NCBI GenBank assembly: GCA_914767715.1
Contig: OU612066.1
Coordinates: 3,477,001-3,541,000 of the forward strand
Direction: 5' to 3'
DNA length: 64,000 nt
Source: Membranipora membranacea
Lineage: Eukaryota; Bryozoa; Gymnolaemata; Cheilostomatida; Membraniporidae
Under the pieces are notes generated by a model, which did not search any database, was not told where the DNA came from, and was given only the letters and a program-made list of their open reading frames with translations. Shown here in pieces: positions 23,301 through 29,914 of this stretch. Made by a program: the position numbers and the translations under genes. Each line of letters opens with the position of its first letter. Positions within the stretch are counted from its first letter, which is position 1.

Positions 23301-25524
23301 AATGATTGTAGAGTGACAATAAAAGTATATATATATATTGTTTCATGTAGGTCCCTTGTCACATGAGTGCCTCTCGTGTGCTGAGCGGCAACTGTTACTC
23401 AACGGTCAATGCCTTGACTTACCTGAGGAGCAACACTGCTACACTGGACAATACTTCAACACTGCAATCAGTGTATGTATCAATAATAGTAGCTGATTGT
23501 TTCAAAAAATAGAAATCTCTTCATCTAAAGCCGAGGTTTAAAAATCCCTTCTCTTTTTCCTGATATATGCTTGTTTCTGACACAAAAAAAAACAAGTACC
23601 AGAAAACTTTCTATCCATTTTTTAGCTTAGGGCTTGGGCTATACCATGTTGAAGTTGCGCTCTATATGGTGGTCCTGCTCTCAAGGGACATGGGTCAATT
23701 ACTTTGAATATATTATTGTTTTAGAAAACCCTAACATGGCTGTCTGCTGAATGATGGTTTTATCACTGCTCTACCCCTTTTTAGCATCAGCCATTGTTTG
23801 AGTTTTTGCTGCACACCAAGAGCATTAACTGCCACAGATATCACTTTGGTGTTAGTCAGCCACGGTCTTTCAATTTCCATGAGCATATTCTGCTATATAT
23901 ATTCATGTATACATAAGAATTACATTCTCTGTTTCATCAATTCAAACGCTGAAGTAGTTATTGCGTTTTTAATGTCAATGAGCACAGTCTTGGAATTCCC
24001 CTTATCCACAACCACCTTATTTGGTCTCATAACTTTTAACATATGATCAGTTTATTTGTCACTAAATGACAAGATTTTGAAATCATTTTTCCTAGCATCG
24101 ACTTCCCATGATGGTCACACCAGTTCATATCTCTTGAACCGTGCATATCGCTCAATTCACAATGCAAAATTGTTATACGATCACTATACTGTAGTTGACA
24201 TTTGTTTTGAACTGGTAACCTGAGATATCCAACACCTTCATCAGTATTCTAGCTAATCCAAGCAGTGGCGTATATTAGCACTCACGGCCCATGAATATCC
24301 GTGAATGGCTGAATAGCTCAGTGTGTAGAGCGTCTGCCTAATAATCACTGATAATAAGATTGTTGTGGGTTCGATTCCCAGTTTTTTTCAAATGGGTGCT
24401 TTATAACTGGAGCATTTTTACCGTAATCTTCTACTGCTATTGAGTTGTTTTCTGAAAGTACCCAACGGCTCAGTGAGCTATTGAAATACCTCTCTGCTTG
24501 CACTATTTTGCTACCGATATGCAAAAATTTCCGTTGTGGGAGGGCCTACGGCGTGTGGATCGGGCTGCGCCCAATTATTATGCTCATCTCTGAAAAGATA
24601 GTGAGTGAAATTTTTTAGAATATACGCCCCTGAATCCAAGTAATGCTCAAAGCTGCTCTTTGTCCATCTAGAACACCAGAATACCAAGATATTCTGAGTT
24701 TGCCTCGGCTCCAGTGCTCTGATAATGACAGATTATATTATAACCGTATAATTATTATTACAATCCAGGGATGTGATAGCTGTGAGGAGAGTTGCGGTAA
24801 CTGTACAGGGCCCAGCAAAGCTGAATGTACATCGTGTCCCGATGGCGCAGATCTTTACAGATCATCCCGTAATTTCTCTCCGAGTGGCACAAGGACAGGC
24901 CGATGTCTGAAGTGTTGTGAAGAAGGAGAGACAGTTTGCTGTGCTTGTAATGGTGGAAGAGGTTTGTGGAATTCATAGTGTATTAAGAACTGTACAAGTG
25001 AGTAAACGCTCTCGGTTGTGAAAAGACCAAATAATGTAACTGGTTCATAGTATCAATTGAAGGTATATAGGATGAAAACTGTGACGCCAAATAACCACAT
25101 ATCATATTTCTTCACAGGTCTGAAATGCAAAGGTAAAGGTGATAGGAAAAATAAAACCTTTTCTGAAAGAACTAAAGCTATGTACATTTGGCTCGGTGTG
25201 GGACTTGTGTCACTTGTAGTCATTGGAGTAGCTTGTATTATGTGCATCAAGACGGGATTAAATAAACGAGAGCGCTCTGCTGCACAGCCAGTTAATAGAC
25301 GAAATGGCAATTCCTCCCAACTAACTGAGAGTTCTGGGACAACTGGGAGGCAACTCGGATATCATAATAACAATAATCAGCCTAAATATAAACCCAATAT
25401 ATATTCTGTGACATACGAAAAGAGGCATTCATCAACATCTGGCACAGACATATCGCATGCTTCGATCAGAAATACTCATCTCAAACATCATGGAAATAAT
25501 GTTTATGGTTTGAATGATATATAG
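2189..25524 (+). CDS. Proprotein convertase (furin/PC5-like), copy A, 23 exons
   Basis: Calcium-dependent subtilisin-family (S8, kexin clade) endoprotease of the secretory pathway, expected to cleave precursors after paired basic residues. Exons: 2189-2392, 6631-6735, 7518-7619, 8594-8728, 8935-9085, 10540-10751, 11109-11315, 15322-15425, 15740-15846, 16050-16167, 16418-16541, 16819-16984, 17136-17310, 17588-17730, 19893-20025, 20159-20329, 20460-20681, 21091-21291, 21660-21802, 21969-22082, 23351-23472, 24769-24961 (or to 24997), 25118-25524. All junctions keep phase and the sum is 3,759 nt, about 1,252 residues. Order: signal peptide, prodomain, catalytic domain with Asp168/His204/Asn318/Ser390, P domain (about 482-600), Cys-rich furin repeats (about 605-1117), membrane span 1140-1161, cytoplasmic tail. 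The Cys-rich length plus a membrane anchor resembles vertebrate PC5B or Drosophila furin 2 more than short furin. Odd points: an extra stretch in exon 6, a weak prodomain cleavage site, and an in-frame TAG in exon 22. Confidence 0.88.
2454..3372. repeat. TTAA-ended fold-back DNA element in intron 1
   Basis: About 919 bp bounded by TTAA at both ends. The ends are inverted copies: left TTAAAGTGTTTTGGAAAGC against the reverse complement of the right end, with arms of roughly 150 bp (2454-2610 and 3215-3372). A second inner inverted pair sits at about 3028-3055 and 3208-3235 (TATGTTATCTCCCCTGTTAC type). No transposase is seen. It looks like a non-autonomous fold-back transposon; the TTAA suits piggyBac-like target choice. 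Confidence 0.6.
3866..5998. repeat. Dispersed ~2.1 kb TTAA repeat (family R1), copy 1
   Basis: Near-colinear with 38269-40772: shared starts (AAAGGAACAGG..TTCTTGGTAT), internal blocks and ends (CAAGCACTTTAA). The right end is TTAA; the left end is degraded. Short coding remnants remain, including a plus-strand start at about 5311 reading CCICQSTVGYFKWPK, which recalls the N-terminus of a THAP zinc-binding domain, and a minus-strand Ser/Glu-rich stretch at about 5380-5560. A near-perfect hairpin built on GGTACTAAAAAGGTAC lies at 5792-5864. Probably a decayed DNA transposon. Confidence 0.6.
6631..6735 (+). CDS. Copy A exon 2: prodomain continued
   Basis: Acceptor ATTGTTTCAG, donor GTGAGA, 35 codons, phase 0 at both ends. 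Encodes a His-rich prodomain stretch (SPTPAHHHTHKLTRHSK), comparable in position to furin's HFWHR..SPHRPRHSR. Assignment rests on position and reading phase more than on sequence identity. Confidence 0.75.
7245..7368. repeat. Short inverted-repeat element with a C/T tract
   Basis: Inverted arms: GAAAATTGCCCC followed by a run of C and T and CATCA on the left, and TGATGAAAAAGCGGGGCAAT on the right, separated by about 40 bp. A related half copy (GGAATTGCCCCC..TTTTTCATCAAT) lies at 9920-9950. Probably a small MITE; no coding content. Confidence 0.45.
7518..7619 (+). CDS. Copy A exon 3: prodomain end and convertase N-terminus
   Basis: 34 codons, acceptor TTTTGAAG, donor GTAAGT, phase 0. Encodes QQRFQFIAKKQFRDIYFTDP then LWISSSWYL, matching furin's QWLEQQ..KRRTKR/DVYQEPTDPKFPQQWYL. 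The autoprocessing site would be KQFR/D, so P4 is Lys rather than Arg and there is no paired basic site directly before the cut. The acceptor has a weak pyrimidine tract; the exact start could shift by a few codons. Confidence 0.78.
8594..8728 (+). CDS. Copy A exon 4: catalytic Asp exon
   Basis: 45 codons between ATTTCAG and GTATGT. Encodes REPWRNGYTGKNVVVAVVDD then GLETDHLDFQHNY. The VVDDG motif carries the S8 catalytic aspartate (Asp168 of the predicted protein), matching ILDDGIEKNHPDL of furins. Confidence 0.92.
8935..9085 (+). CDS. Copy A exon 5: catalytic His exon
   Basis: Acceptor CACCTTTAG, donor GTAAAT; ends in phase 1. Encodes the Asp-rich lead and DNHGTGCAGIVAAGANNSVC, with catalytic His204 in HGTxCAG, then GVAYDAKIGG. 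Furins usually have Arg in HGTRCAG; here it is Gly. Confidence 0.92.
9640..9905 (+). other. Open stretch of unknown origin in intron 5
   Basis: An 85-residue open frame with basic and Leu/Arg content (TTERLRQYIGWQLVPQYF). No splice signals place it in the convertase, and no family is recognised. It may be a decayed transposon fragment. Confidence 0.2.
10075..10160. repeat. Dispersed repeat segment shared with 61425-61490
   Basis: The block running GAATTCCGAGAGGCTCAATT and on to TGCGCATGTGCAGAATG is matched in reverse complement at about 61420-61490 (CATTCTGCGCATGCTCAGC ... GAGCCTCGGAATTC). This indicates a shared mobile sequence of unknown class. Confidence 0.45.
10208..10283. repeat. Tandem 10-bp repeat (TGATGTGGTT)n
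   Basis: About six consecutive copies of the ten-base unit GATGTGGTTT, the last ones diverged (GATGTGGTTATATGTGGTC). It lies in intron 5. Confidence 0.9.
10540..10751 (+). CDS. Copy A exon 6: catalytic domain, substrate-pocket region
   Basis: Acceptor TTTCCAG, donor GTAAGC. Encodes GIRFLG, then an extra stretch (SIMDYFWKLWLG), then SLTLSADIARALSF, YIDIYSNSWG (furin HIHIYSASWG) and an AFLDGV end. Against the family pattern (GVRMLDGxxTDxxEARSL) about 12-13 residues are surplus. Two in-phase GT..AG options exist inside the exon, 10555-10590 (36 nt) and 10555-10611 (57 nt); removing the first restores the usual spacing best. Confidence 0.85.
11109..11315 (+). CDS. Copy A exon 7: oxyanion-hole exon
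   Basis: 69 codons, acceptor CTTTTACAG, donor GTAATT. Encodes GRDGKGSIYVFASGNGGSND and DSCSCDGYVTSIYTIAVAAV, matching furin [20 protein letters not shown]. Asn318 in SGNGG is the oxyanion-hole residue. The AEECSSIMVTAFSSG stretch is also conserved. Confidence 0.93.
11972..12320. repeat. Fold-back MITE in intron 7
   Basis: About 350 bp that folds on itself. The left end (ACTATTGCTGCCACCACAGG) is matched by the reverse complement of the right end (ACTACTGCTGCCACTCAGGC), and pairing continues inward for over 150 bp, including the shared block AAATAATTTGCACA. No coding capacity. Confidence 0.7.
13150..14760 (-). mobile_element. Decayed non-LTR retrotransposon (LINE) in intron 7, antisense to the gene
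   Basis: Read on the minus strand. 14726-14147 carries the region before the reverse transcriptase; 14128-13784 has GPDGISVQML, FPSDWKLARITPIFKQGDKS and NYRPISILPILSKIFEK; 13782-13411 has QAGFRTGHSC, DFCKAFDCVDH and VGVPQGSILAPTLFLMFIND. The frame then breaks before the catalytic xxDD motif. At 13356-13162 comes a C-terminal SYNDLPVFF-like piece, so an internal deletion joins the RT core to the tail. Motifs fit a CR1/L2-type LINE. Frameshifts and the missing active site make it inactive. Confidence 0.85.
14913..14986. repeat. Perfect 37-bp-arm palindrome
   Basis: Arms 14913-14949 and 14950-14986 are exact inverted copies meeting at the centre TTGCGCAA, with GTAGT/ACTAC-like pairing beyond a small bulge. 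Transcribed, it would form a loop-free hairpin; it may be a tiny MITE. It lies directly behind the LINE fragment. Confidence 0.9.
15144..15181. repeat. GATC/GATT tetranucleotide microsatellite
   Basis: About nine tandem tetramers alternating GATT and GATC, in intron 7 just before the catalytic serine exon. Confidence 0.85.
15322..15425 (+). CDS. Copy A exon 8: catalytic Ser exon
   Basis: Acceptor CATATTTATAG, chosen because the other nearby AG at 15334 gives an immediate stop. Encodes IITTDMNGGCNSDLDGTSAA then TPQVSGVIALALEA. The GTSAA motif carries nucleophile Ser390 (furin TGTSASAPLAAGIIALTLEAN). Donor GTAATA, phase 2. Confidence 0.92.
15740..15846 (+). CDS. Copy A exon 9: end of catalytic domain
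   Basis: Acceptor ACTTTCTAG, donor GTAAGC. Encodes NPDLTWRDVQHIIVRSSNPM, matching furin NLTWRDMQHLVVQTSKP. Confidence 0.92.
16050..16167 (+). CDS. Copy A exon 10: catalytic/P-domain boundary
   Basis: Acceptor AATGCAAACAG, donor GTAGGT. Encodes FSHLFGFGLIDGKAMVDAAL and SWRTVPEQ, matching furin SHSYGYGLLDAGAMVALAQNW. This is the last exon not found in the second copy of the locus. Confidence 0.9.
16418..16541 (+). CDS. Copy A exon 11: P domain, first part
   Basis: Acceptor TTATTGCAG, donor GTAAGT. Encodes the first P-domain strands including FTEHVQLKISLTTQIRGQV, equivalent to LEHAQARLTLSYNRRGDL in furin. Its paralogue is 29791-29914 (same 124-nt length). Confidence 0.88.
16819..16984 (+). CDS. 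Copy A exon 12: P domain, core
   Basis: Encodes ISLRSPSGTNSVLLRRRPLD, QGFEQWSFTSLHFWGENPVG and NWTL, clearly matching the furin P-domain pattern LVSPMGTRSTLLAARPHD...GFNDWAFMTTHSWDEDPSGEWVL. The donor GTACGT leaves phase 1. Confidence 0.92.
17136..17310 (+). CDS. Copy A exon 13: P-domain end and first Cys-rich repeat
   Basis: Opens with GTLSSYQLVVYGTS (furin GTLTKFTLVLYGTA), ending the P domain, then CHETCDSFAGCSDPGPSGC and CKKGYEM, the first furin-type Cys repeat. Donor GTAAGA. Confidence 0.9.
17588..17730 (+). CDS. Copy A exon 14: Cys-rich repeat
   Basis: Acceptor TATTTTAG, donor GTATGT. Encodes CVKICGDSCATCLKASPLTC, then CTEDYLLYELESSCVQMCPS, with furin-repeat Cys spacing (CxxCxxxC...CxxC). 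Confidence 0.88.
18740..19480 (+). mobile_element. Decayed RTE-type LINE fragment in intron 14
   Basis: The plus strand at 18812-19030 reads NLSASIAGNILARIVSYMLC and SQYGFRLNHGTVNILFAARQ then IQEKC, the RT block that follows the conserved NYRGISLL region in RTE-like LINEs. In another frame at 19370-19430 it reads CPRCDKICRSHIVLIKHI, the C2H2-like tail seen at the end of many such LINE proteins. Stops and frameshifts separate the pieces, and the catalytic motif is missing. Confidence 0.7.
19639..19711 (+). pseudogene. Decayed tandem duplicate of exon 15
   Basis: After an acceptor-like CCGTGCAG the sequence reads DVDKNLCISCKLMSQCLAIN then a Cys and stop. It is clearly related to exon 15 (DTESKLCISCGLSQCLSCN) 250 bp downstream, and the preceding intron end is also similar. 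This is an internal exon duplication that has lost its reading frame and donor. Confidence 0.65.
19893..20025 (+). CDS. Copy A exon 15: Cys-rich repeat
   Basis: Acceptor TTTTCGTGCAG, donor GTGAGT. Encodes CISCGLSQCLSCN, CTLCSDGYEVVF and a terminal CTRSCSA. The paralogous exon 32378-32510 has the same length and few changes, and the upstream intron is also nearly identical between copies. Confidence 0.9.
20159..20329 (+). CDS. Copy A exon 16: Cys-rich repeat
   Basis: Acceptor GGTTTTTAG, donor GTGAGT. Encodes SEYRNSFWDCNECDLQKTPS, CHAGEERIGDECVRSCG and a terminal DCFE. The paralogue is 32686-32853, one codon shorter. Confidence 0.88.
20460..20681 (+). CDS. Copy A exon 17: two Cys-rich repeats
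   Basis: Acceptor GATATTACAG, donor GTGAGT. Encodes CDATCETCYGPADNNCIRCH, CKKNITCLVSQYMSLSDYVC and CDQSCLTCSGPSPSACSSCL. Two typical furin repeats. The matching exon in copy B is split by a gypsy insertion. Confidence 0.9.
21091..21291 (+). CDS. Copy A exon 18: Cys-rich repeat
   Basis: Acceptor CTGTTGTAG, donor GTATGC. Encodes LLHGSCVNKCDVGYYPQTER, YCRQCDTSCLACDGPAADQC and CSGLSLQEGKCLSDCSS. Confidence 0.9.
21660..21802 (+). CDS. Copy A exon 19: Cys-rich repeat
   Basis: Acceptor TCTTTTCAG, donor GTACTT. Encodes CANCTSTCRTCSGPTFREC and CALGFSLNT. The paralogue is 52544-52686, same length. Confidence 0.88.
21969..22082 (+). CDS. Copy A exon 20: Cys-rich repeat
   Basis: Acceptor TTTGGTAG, donor GTCTGT (not the usual GTAAGT/GTGAGT). 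Encodes DGSCVCDCGPGLYRLEAMFD and CEECHHTCASCS. Phase 2 in, phase 1 out. Confidence 0.82.
22083..23350. other. Intron 20: unidentified open stretches and a 20-bp direct repeat
   Basis: Minus-strand 22428-22231 is open for 65 residues (VTECLTDHESRCDLRIIECN) and plus-strand 22757-23107 for 116 residues, neither with a recognised family. At about 22776-22815 a 20-bp unit around CCAAACTCCCATAGTCAAAC occurs twice in tandem. The material is probably transposon-derived, but I cannot name it. Confidence 0.3.
23351..23472 (+). CDS. Copy A exon 21: Cys-rich repeat
   Basis: Acceptor TTCATGTAG, donor GTATGT, ends in phase 0. Encodes CLSCAERQLLLNGQCLDLPE and QHCYTGQYFNTAIS. The paralogue is 54276-54397, same length. 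Confidence 0.85.
24263..24632 (+). mobile_element. hAT-type MITE carrying a tRNA-like core, copy 1 (intron 21)
   Basis: Ends CAGTGGCGTATATT and AATATACGCCCCTG form 14-bp terminal inverted repeats with the CAG..CTG ends typical of hAT elements. They are flanked by an exact 8-bp target-site duplication, AATCCAAG, at 24255-24262 and 24633-24640. No transposase. The interior includes a tRNA-like segment at 24308-24381. A second copy is at 45774-46187. Confidence 0.9.
24308..24381 (+). ncRNA. tRNA-like sequence inside the hAT MITE
   Basis: A-box-like TAGCTCAGTGTGTAGAGCG at 24314-24332 and a perfect pol III B box GGTTCGATTCC at 24368-24378, at tRNA-like spacing. Acceptor-stem pairing is poor, so this is tRNA-derived and not a functional tRNA by my reading. 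It could still drive pol III transcription. Confidence 0.6.
24769..24961 (+). CDS. Copy A exon 22: last Cys-rich exon with two possible donors
   Basis: Acceptor CAATCCAG. Encodes GCDSCEESCGNCTGPSKAEC, TSCPDGADLY and CLKCCEEGETVCCACNGGR. A good donor GTGAGT after 24997 and a weak one GTTTGT after 24961 both leave phase 1, fitting exon 23. An in-frame TAG at 24976-24978 lies between them. Using the weak site gives the membrane-anchored protein; using the strong site, or none, stops at TAG. Confidence 0.8.
25118..25524 (+). CDS. Copy A exon 23: transmembrane segment and cytoplasmic tail
   Basis: Acceptor TTCTTCACAG. Encodes a short juxtamembrane stretch (GLKCKGKGDRKNK), a single hydrophobic span (YIWLGVGLVSLVVIGVACIM), then a basic, Ser/Thr/Asn-rich tail ending in TAG at 25522. 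The tail is about 90 residues and could carry sorting signals, for example Tyr-based; none is proved. The paralogue is 55192-55682. Confidence 0.88.
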
Positions 25525-25723
25525 TAGGTTCATGCCACGCCTTTCCATCTTAGAGTACTGTTGCAAATTGTTTTATTCGAAGCCTCGAAGTCTTATATTT
25601 GTGCATATACATAAGAATTTTGTTTGTGTTTATGGGTCAACATGTTCTTATTATCTATTGTTTGTAATATACTAAAGTTAAAACTCCAATAAGAGTGTGT
25701 AAGATAATTATAGTAATATAGAA

Positions 25724-25729
25724 AATAAA
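25724..25729 (+). promoter_or_regulatory. Polyadenylation signal of copy A
   Basis: AATAAA, 200 bp after the stop of exon 23. A matching AATAAA lies 252 bp after the stop of the paralogous last exon in copy B. Confidence 0.6.
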
Positions 25730-25756
25730 GATTTTGATAAAATTCATTATATAGAC

Positions 25757-26347
25757 TTAAAGGGCAACCAAGGTTTCAAACAGCTTCTCATTGATGGCCA
25801 TTGATTAATAGCAGATTGGACCTTCTGCATGGGAAAAAGACAAAATATAATTCGGATGATTATTCAGCCAGAATTCTTGTGAAACATTTCTTCCATCAGG
25901 CACTCAAACTCAGCTAAAAGAGAATACCACATAGCAGTTTCCTGTTCCTGTTATTATTTAGCCTGTGCTCTATAAATATTACAGCAAAGTCTTGGAACCT
26001 CTCCTAAACTGAAGTGTTACCCAGCTTAGAGTCAGCAACTACTTTGAGTTTTGCATCGCGTAATGCACAAAGCTGATGCTGCCCAGCATATTATTTCCTA
26101 CCCATTAATGCATTGCTGCGAAACCTTGGTTGCCCTTTAAAGGGCAACCAAGGTTTCGCAGGAAACTGCTATGTGGTATTCTCTTTTAGCTGAGTTTGAG
26201 TGCCTGATGGAAGAAATGTTTCACAAGAATTCTGGCTGAATAATCATCCGAATTATATTTTGTCTTTTTCCCCATGCAGAAGGTGCAATCTGCTATTAAT
26301 CAATGGCCATCAATGAGAAGTTGTTTGAAACCTTGGTTGCCCTTTAA
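25757..26347. mobile_element. Inverted dimer of TTAA-ended MITEs in the 3' flank of copy A
   Basis: Unit 1 (25757-26140) begins TTAAAGGGCAACCAAGG and ends in the inverted form. Unit 2 (26137-26347) is the reverse complement of unit 1 with its middle deleted. The two share the central TTAA at 26137-26140. The ends AGGGCAACCAAGGTTT are identical in all four termini. No coding capacity; TTAA suits piggyBac-like targeting. It is absent from the matching 3' flank of copy B, so it arrived after the gene duplication or was lost there. Confidence 0.85.
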
Positions 26348-26629
26348 ATGTGTACCCAGTGTATTGAATGGAGAAAAGTGAATAGCATGTTTCGATGTGA
26401 TTTCGCTGGCACAGAGCAACAAAGTACTAACTGGTAAAACCTAAATAACGGAGTTAGGACCACTTTGGGATTCTACAGGTTGTTTCACATATGCTGACAA
26501 AAATCAAACCAATATTAAAATTACAAATGACCTTAAATTGTATTTCAATCAAAAATGTCCCGTGGTATCTTATATACAATATGCACACAAGAGGGCCATT
26601 ATCTCAGTTCAACAAAAGTGACAGTTAAT
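26348..26629. other. Intergenic sequence after the MITE dimer
   Basis: No gene, recognisable repeat or RNA is seen in this short stretch. Confidence 0.4.
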
Positions 26630-27240
26630 ACTCTGTCCCGCTAAGCCAGCGATTAACAAAATGGGTCAGCCATATTGCCTTGTTATGGTCATGGTGAATA
26701 TCTACTATTTGATAGGGTTGTTGTCTCCTTAGCATTGAATTTTGCCTCACGGAGGGATCGACCCAATTGATTTTTTGTCCAAACTGAGAAACTGAGCTTT
26801 TCTGCTGGAACTCTCGATTAGAATGAGGGATGCACTTTGAGGCTGTGCAATCAATTCCTTCTGAATCATCTATATCTTGTGTTATTACAATTAAGATAAT
26901 CAATCACACAGAGGATATTATGTCTCAATCTTCTTGCTAGAAATGATTCGATAGCGAATTTGGCAGTTTTACATTACCCATAAATAAAATAATGAGATGA
27001 TAAATAACATATGGGCATAGCATAAGTAACCTTTGGAAATCATGTAGGCCTAATACATTGATGTTTTCAAACTTGCATTTCGCAATGAATTGACAATCAT
27101 CAATCATAATATGTATTATATTGGGGAGAATGAAATGGCATTGGCAACGAAGCAAATCATATTTTGCTTTGTCCATTTTTGAAGGGATGTAAATCTTGAA
27201 AAAGTGCCAAATCTTTATTCCAGCTTCTTTATGTAACATT
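26630..27240. repeat. 3' flank of copy A, duplicated after copy B
   Basis: About 26660-26740 matches 56060-56120 (GTCATGGTGAATATCTACTA against GTCATGCTGAATTCCTATTA). 26890-26985 matches 56280-56390, and 27020-27200 matches 62940-63120 (both include ATATTGGGGAGAA). It marks the end of the tandem duplication unit. No gene is recognised inside. Confidence 0.65.
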
Positions 27241-28784
27241 TTACATTTCTCATGTTGTGTTCATTCTATTACCGAATTGTAAGCATTCATCTTATCACCA
27301 CCATGATATCTGTGCACAAATAAAAATCAACTAAACCAAACTACTTTTATGTATGATGCAGTCTCTCGACCCATGTTTTTTATTTTGAGATGGTTGTTGT
27401 CTAGGACAGTGAGTAAAATCTCTGGTCATATTTAGAATAATAAACTGCTGTGCTCTAGCTAGCTTTTGGATAATCTTGCCTACCTTTAGGTTTATCAATT
27501 TGCAAGCAAGTTATTTATACTTAATGCTTGGAGTGTGATCTATAAAGCCCATTTCTATTCAAATATCTTGCTTGATTATGACGAGCAAACCATGTTTAGC
27601 ACTAGATACTAGTTTCCCTTGCCCTGAGGCAGCCTTTAGTAGCTGTGTGCAGAATGTACTGTATTGTGCACATGTCATTTGGATCGAAAATTATGATGAG
27701 CTGTGCGATGACAGTATCAACTTCTTTCAGGTCAGTAACCTCTTCCTTGCAAAGCTTGTTGCCTGGCCACAGATGGTATTATTTATAACTCCCTGGACAG
27801 AGCAAAAACACTGTTGCAATTTTTTTATTCTACATAAATACAAGAGCTAGCAAGACTGCAATTAAAACTTGCGCGTCTAGCAAACACCTTAAAACATCGT
27901 TATTTTTGTTTTGAGATAATAAGGCTTGACTTTGGTCCACTATCACATTCAAAACAAAGAATGCAGATTACAAACACGATTAAAATTAAAACTGATTGTC
28001 AATTGAGTAATGGTATATAGATTATGCCGAAGTTTGACAGGAAGGATGGATTCTAGCAAAGGTTATAAGTGTCACTTTCATACTACCTCCCCCTTTCCTC
28101 AATTTCCATTTTGATACCTGAGGGTTCTGTCACCTTATTGGTCTTGAATCCAGGACTCCGACCTCATCAGTTCATCATCGTCCTCATGTGAGTAAATAAA
28201 AAACATGCTTACCGAGAGCGCCCTCTCACACTCCAAAAAACAACAGCTTGATCGGGCAAAGAAGCAAAGCTGGTATTCCCTACCCGGAGTCGCGCACTCT
28301 CATCCCAGCTATTGGAGCTTACATAACCTAGTGCTGGGATCCACTTATAACGATTTAGCCAAACTTTCAGCCTTTCCAGAATTTCTCTGTCATGTCTTGT
28401 CAGTCAGAAGGCGAGTGATACGATGAAAGGCATGTTATTTCAGGATTACCAATCGAGTAAATTTCTTTTTTTGGAGTTTTAATGGTATGACGATGGTTTT
28501 TCTTTCACGACGTTCATCATACAGAAGCTTTTCAAATACAATACAGGTTTCACAATGTTGATTTCGATCAAAGAGCAGCCTGCTTTGTTGACAATAGTTA
28601 GCGATGATGTGTATTGACAATGAAATCGGCTGCCAAGATGATTTTGGTTTGCCTTGCCACTCTGAAATACCATAACTGTTATCAGTATCCTTCAATACAC
28701 TCAAACATTATTTCTGATGAGTAGTTTTGCTTCTGATTCAATTAGATATTAGTTCAAATCTATCTATTACGCAATTATTAATCA
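27241..28784. other. Spacer between the two convertase copies
   Basis: Short open stretches exist on both strands (for example 27572-27850, 28205-28426 and 28704-28435), but none has splice context or a recognised family. I see no gene, tRNA or clear transposon here. Confidence 0.4.
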
Positions 28785-29088
28785 GGATATAAGTTGTGCA
28801 GACATTGCACGCATTGCTCAGCCGATTTATAGATAATTTTACATTTCCAGTGATACAAATCTAATCTGTGAAAATTACCTTATAACAGATCACAGAGTAA
28901 GGATATATCCTTACTTTGTGACCACAACTAACTTCATATAAATAATTAATAATTGATGAAGCAAAACTGAAGGGACAAACTCTCTCCCCCTGTTTTGAAG
29001 CCACAAAATGAGGCATAACACGATGTTTAAACTACTGGATTTAACTATAATCACTATTTCTCCAGGTTTTACTGCCAAGAATCATTGA

Positions 29089-29559
29089 TACTTACTGGGG
29101 CTCCCCGCGTATTTTACGGAAGATTGAAGATAGAGTGTTTTAAAGTTGAAGAAAAGATTTAAATGAAAAATCAATAGAAGATTTCCCCATTTCAAGGAGA
29201 CTAGATTCAGTCCAACAACTTGAAGTTATCTACTCAAGTTGGGTTTGCTGGTTTGAACAGACAACTCCACACAGCAAGGAACCAAAGCCCATCAGTGTAC
29301 TGATTTTGGATAACAGGATCCTGGGTTCGAGCCCCACTAGGTGCATTGTTTGTCTAGAAAAAAATGATCACCTTCATGAACTATCAAACTTGCTGCTCAG
29401 TTCTCACAGGCATTTAGGCACAGCAGTTTTATGTCGAGTCTAGTTGTTTTGAAGAATTAACTCTGACGATTAGAGTTTTAAAATTGAAGATTACTCTATT
29501 TTCTCTGAAGAAATTGAAGACAGCATTGTGTGCAGGGAGCCCCAATATCAGTAAGTATT
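29089..29559. repeat. Probable MITE near the 5' breakpoint of copy B
   Basis: About 470 bp with inverted ends: TACTTACTGGGGCTCCC on the left and, on the right, GGGAGCCCCAATATCAGTAA followed by GTA (the reverse complement with a small gap). Internal sequence near both ends is also inversely similar (GATTGAAGATAGAGTGTTTT against ATTGAAGATTACTCTATTTT). It occupies the place where exons 1-10 should lie. Confidence 0.45.
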
Positions 29560-29790
29560 TTTAAAACATGTCATTTCAAAATACACTTACTAGTGTCTAT
29601 TTCCCATGGAGGTTATATGAACTCTCTGTGCCATGATCAACTAAACACTGCCTGCATGTAGGGAGTTATCCATCAGAATCAGACCAGTCTGGTGGTCTTA
29701 AAGATGTCAACCTGCATCGATTCACCCCTCTAAGATTGAGAGGACATCCCATTAAAACTCTGTACTCACACGAGCACTTTATTATTGCAG

Positions 29791-29914
29791 TGACAGTCTC
29801 ACATTTTCACAGAACATCACTATACCAAACTGCAGAGACAGCCAGTGTGTTCGTTTGACTGAACATGTTCAACTGAATATTACGTTAACAGCCCAGATAC
29901 GTGGTCGAGTAATT
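29791..29914 (+). pseudogene. Copy B exon 11 (P domain)
   Basis: Same 124-nt length and same splice sites (TTATTGCAG, GTAAGT) as 16418-16541. Reads DSLTFSQNITIPNCRDSQC and TEHVQLNITLTAQIRGRV without stops. Its sequence is open, but no upstream exon survives to supply a start. Confidence 0.8.

Noticed and set aside
24308-24381. Functional tRNA gene
   Set aside because: A and B boxes are good but acceptor pairing is poor, and it lies inside a MITE repeated elsewhere.
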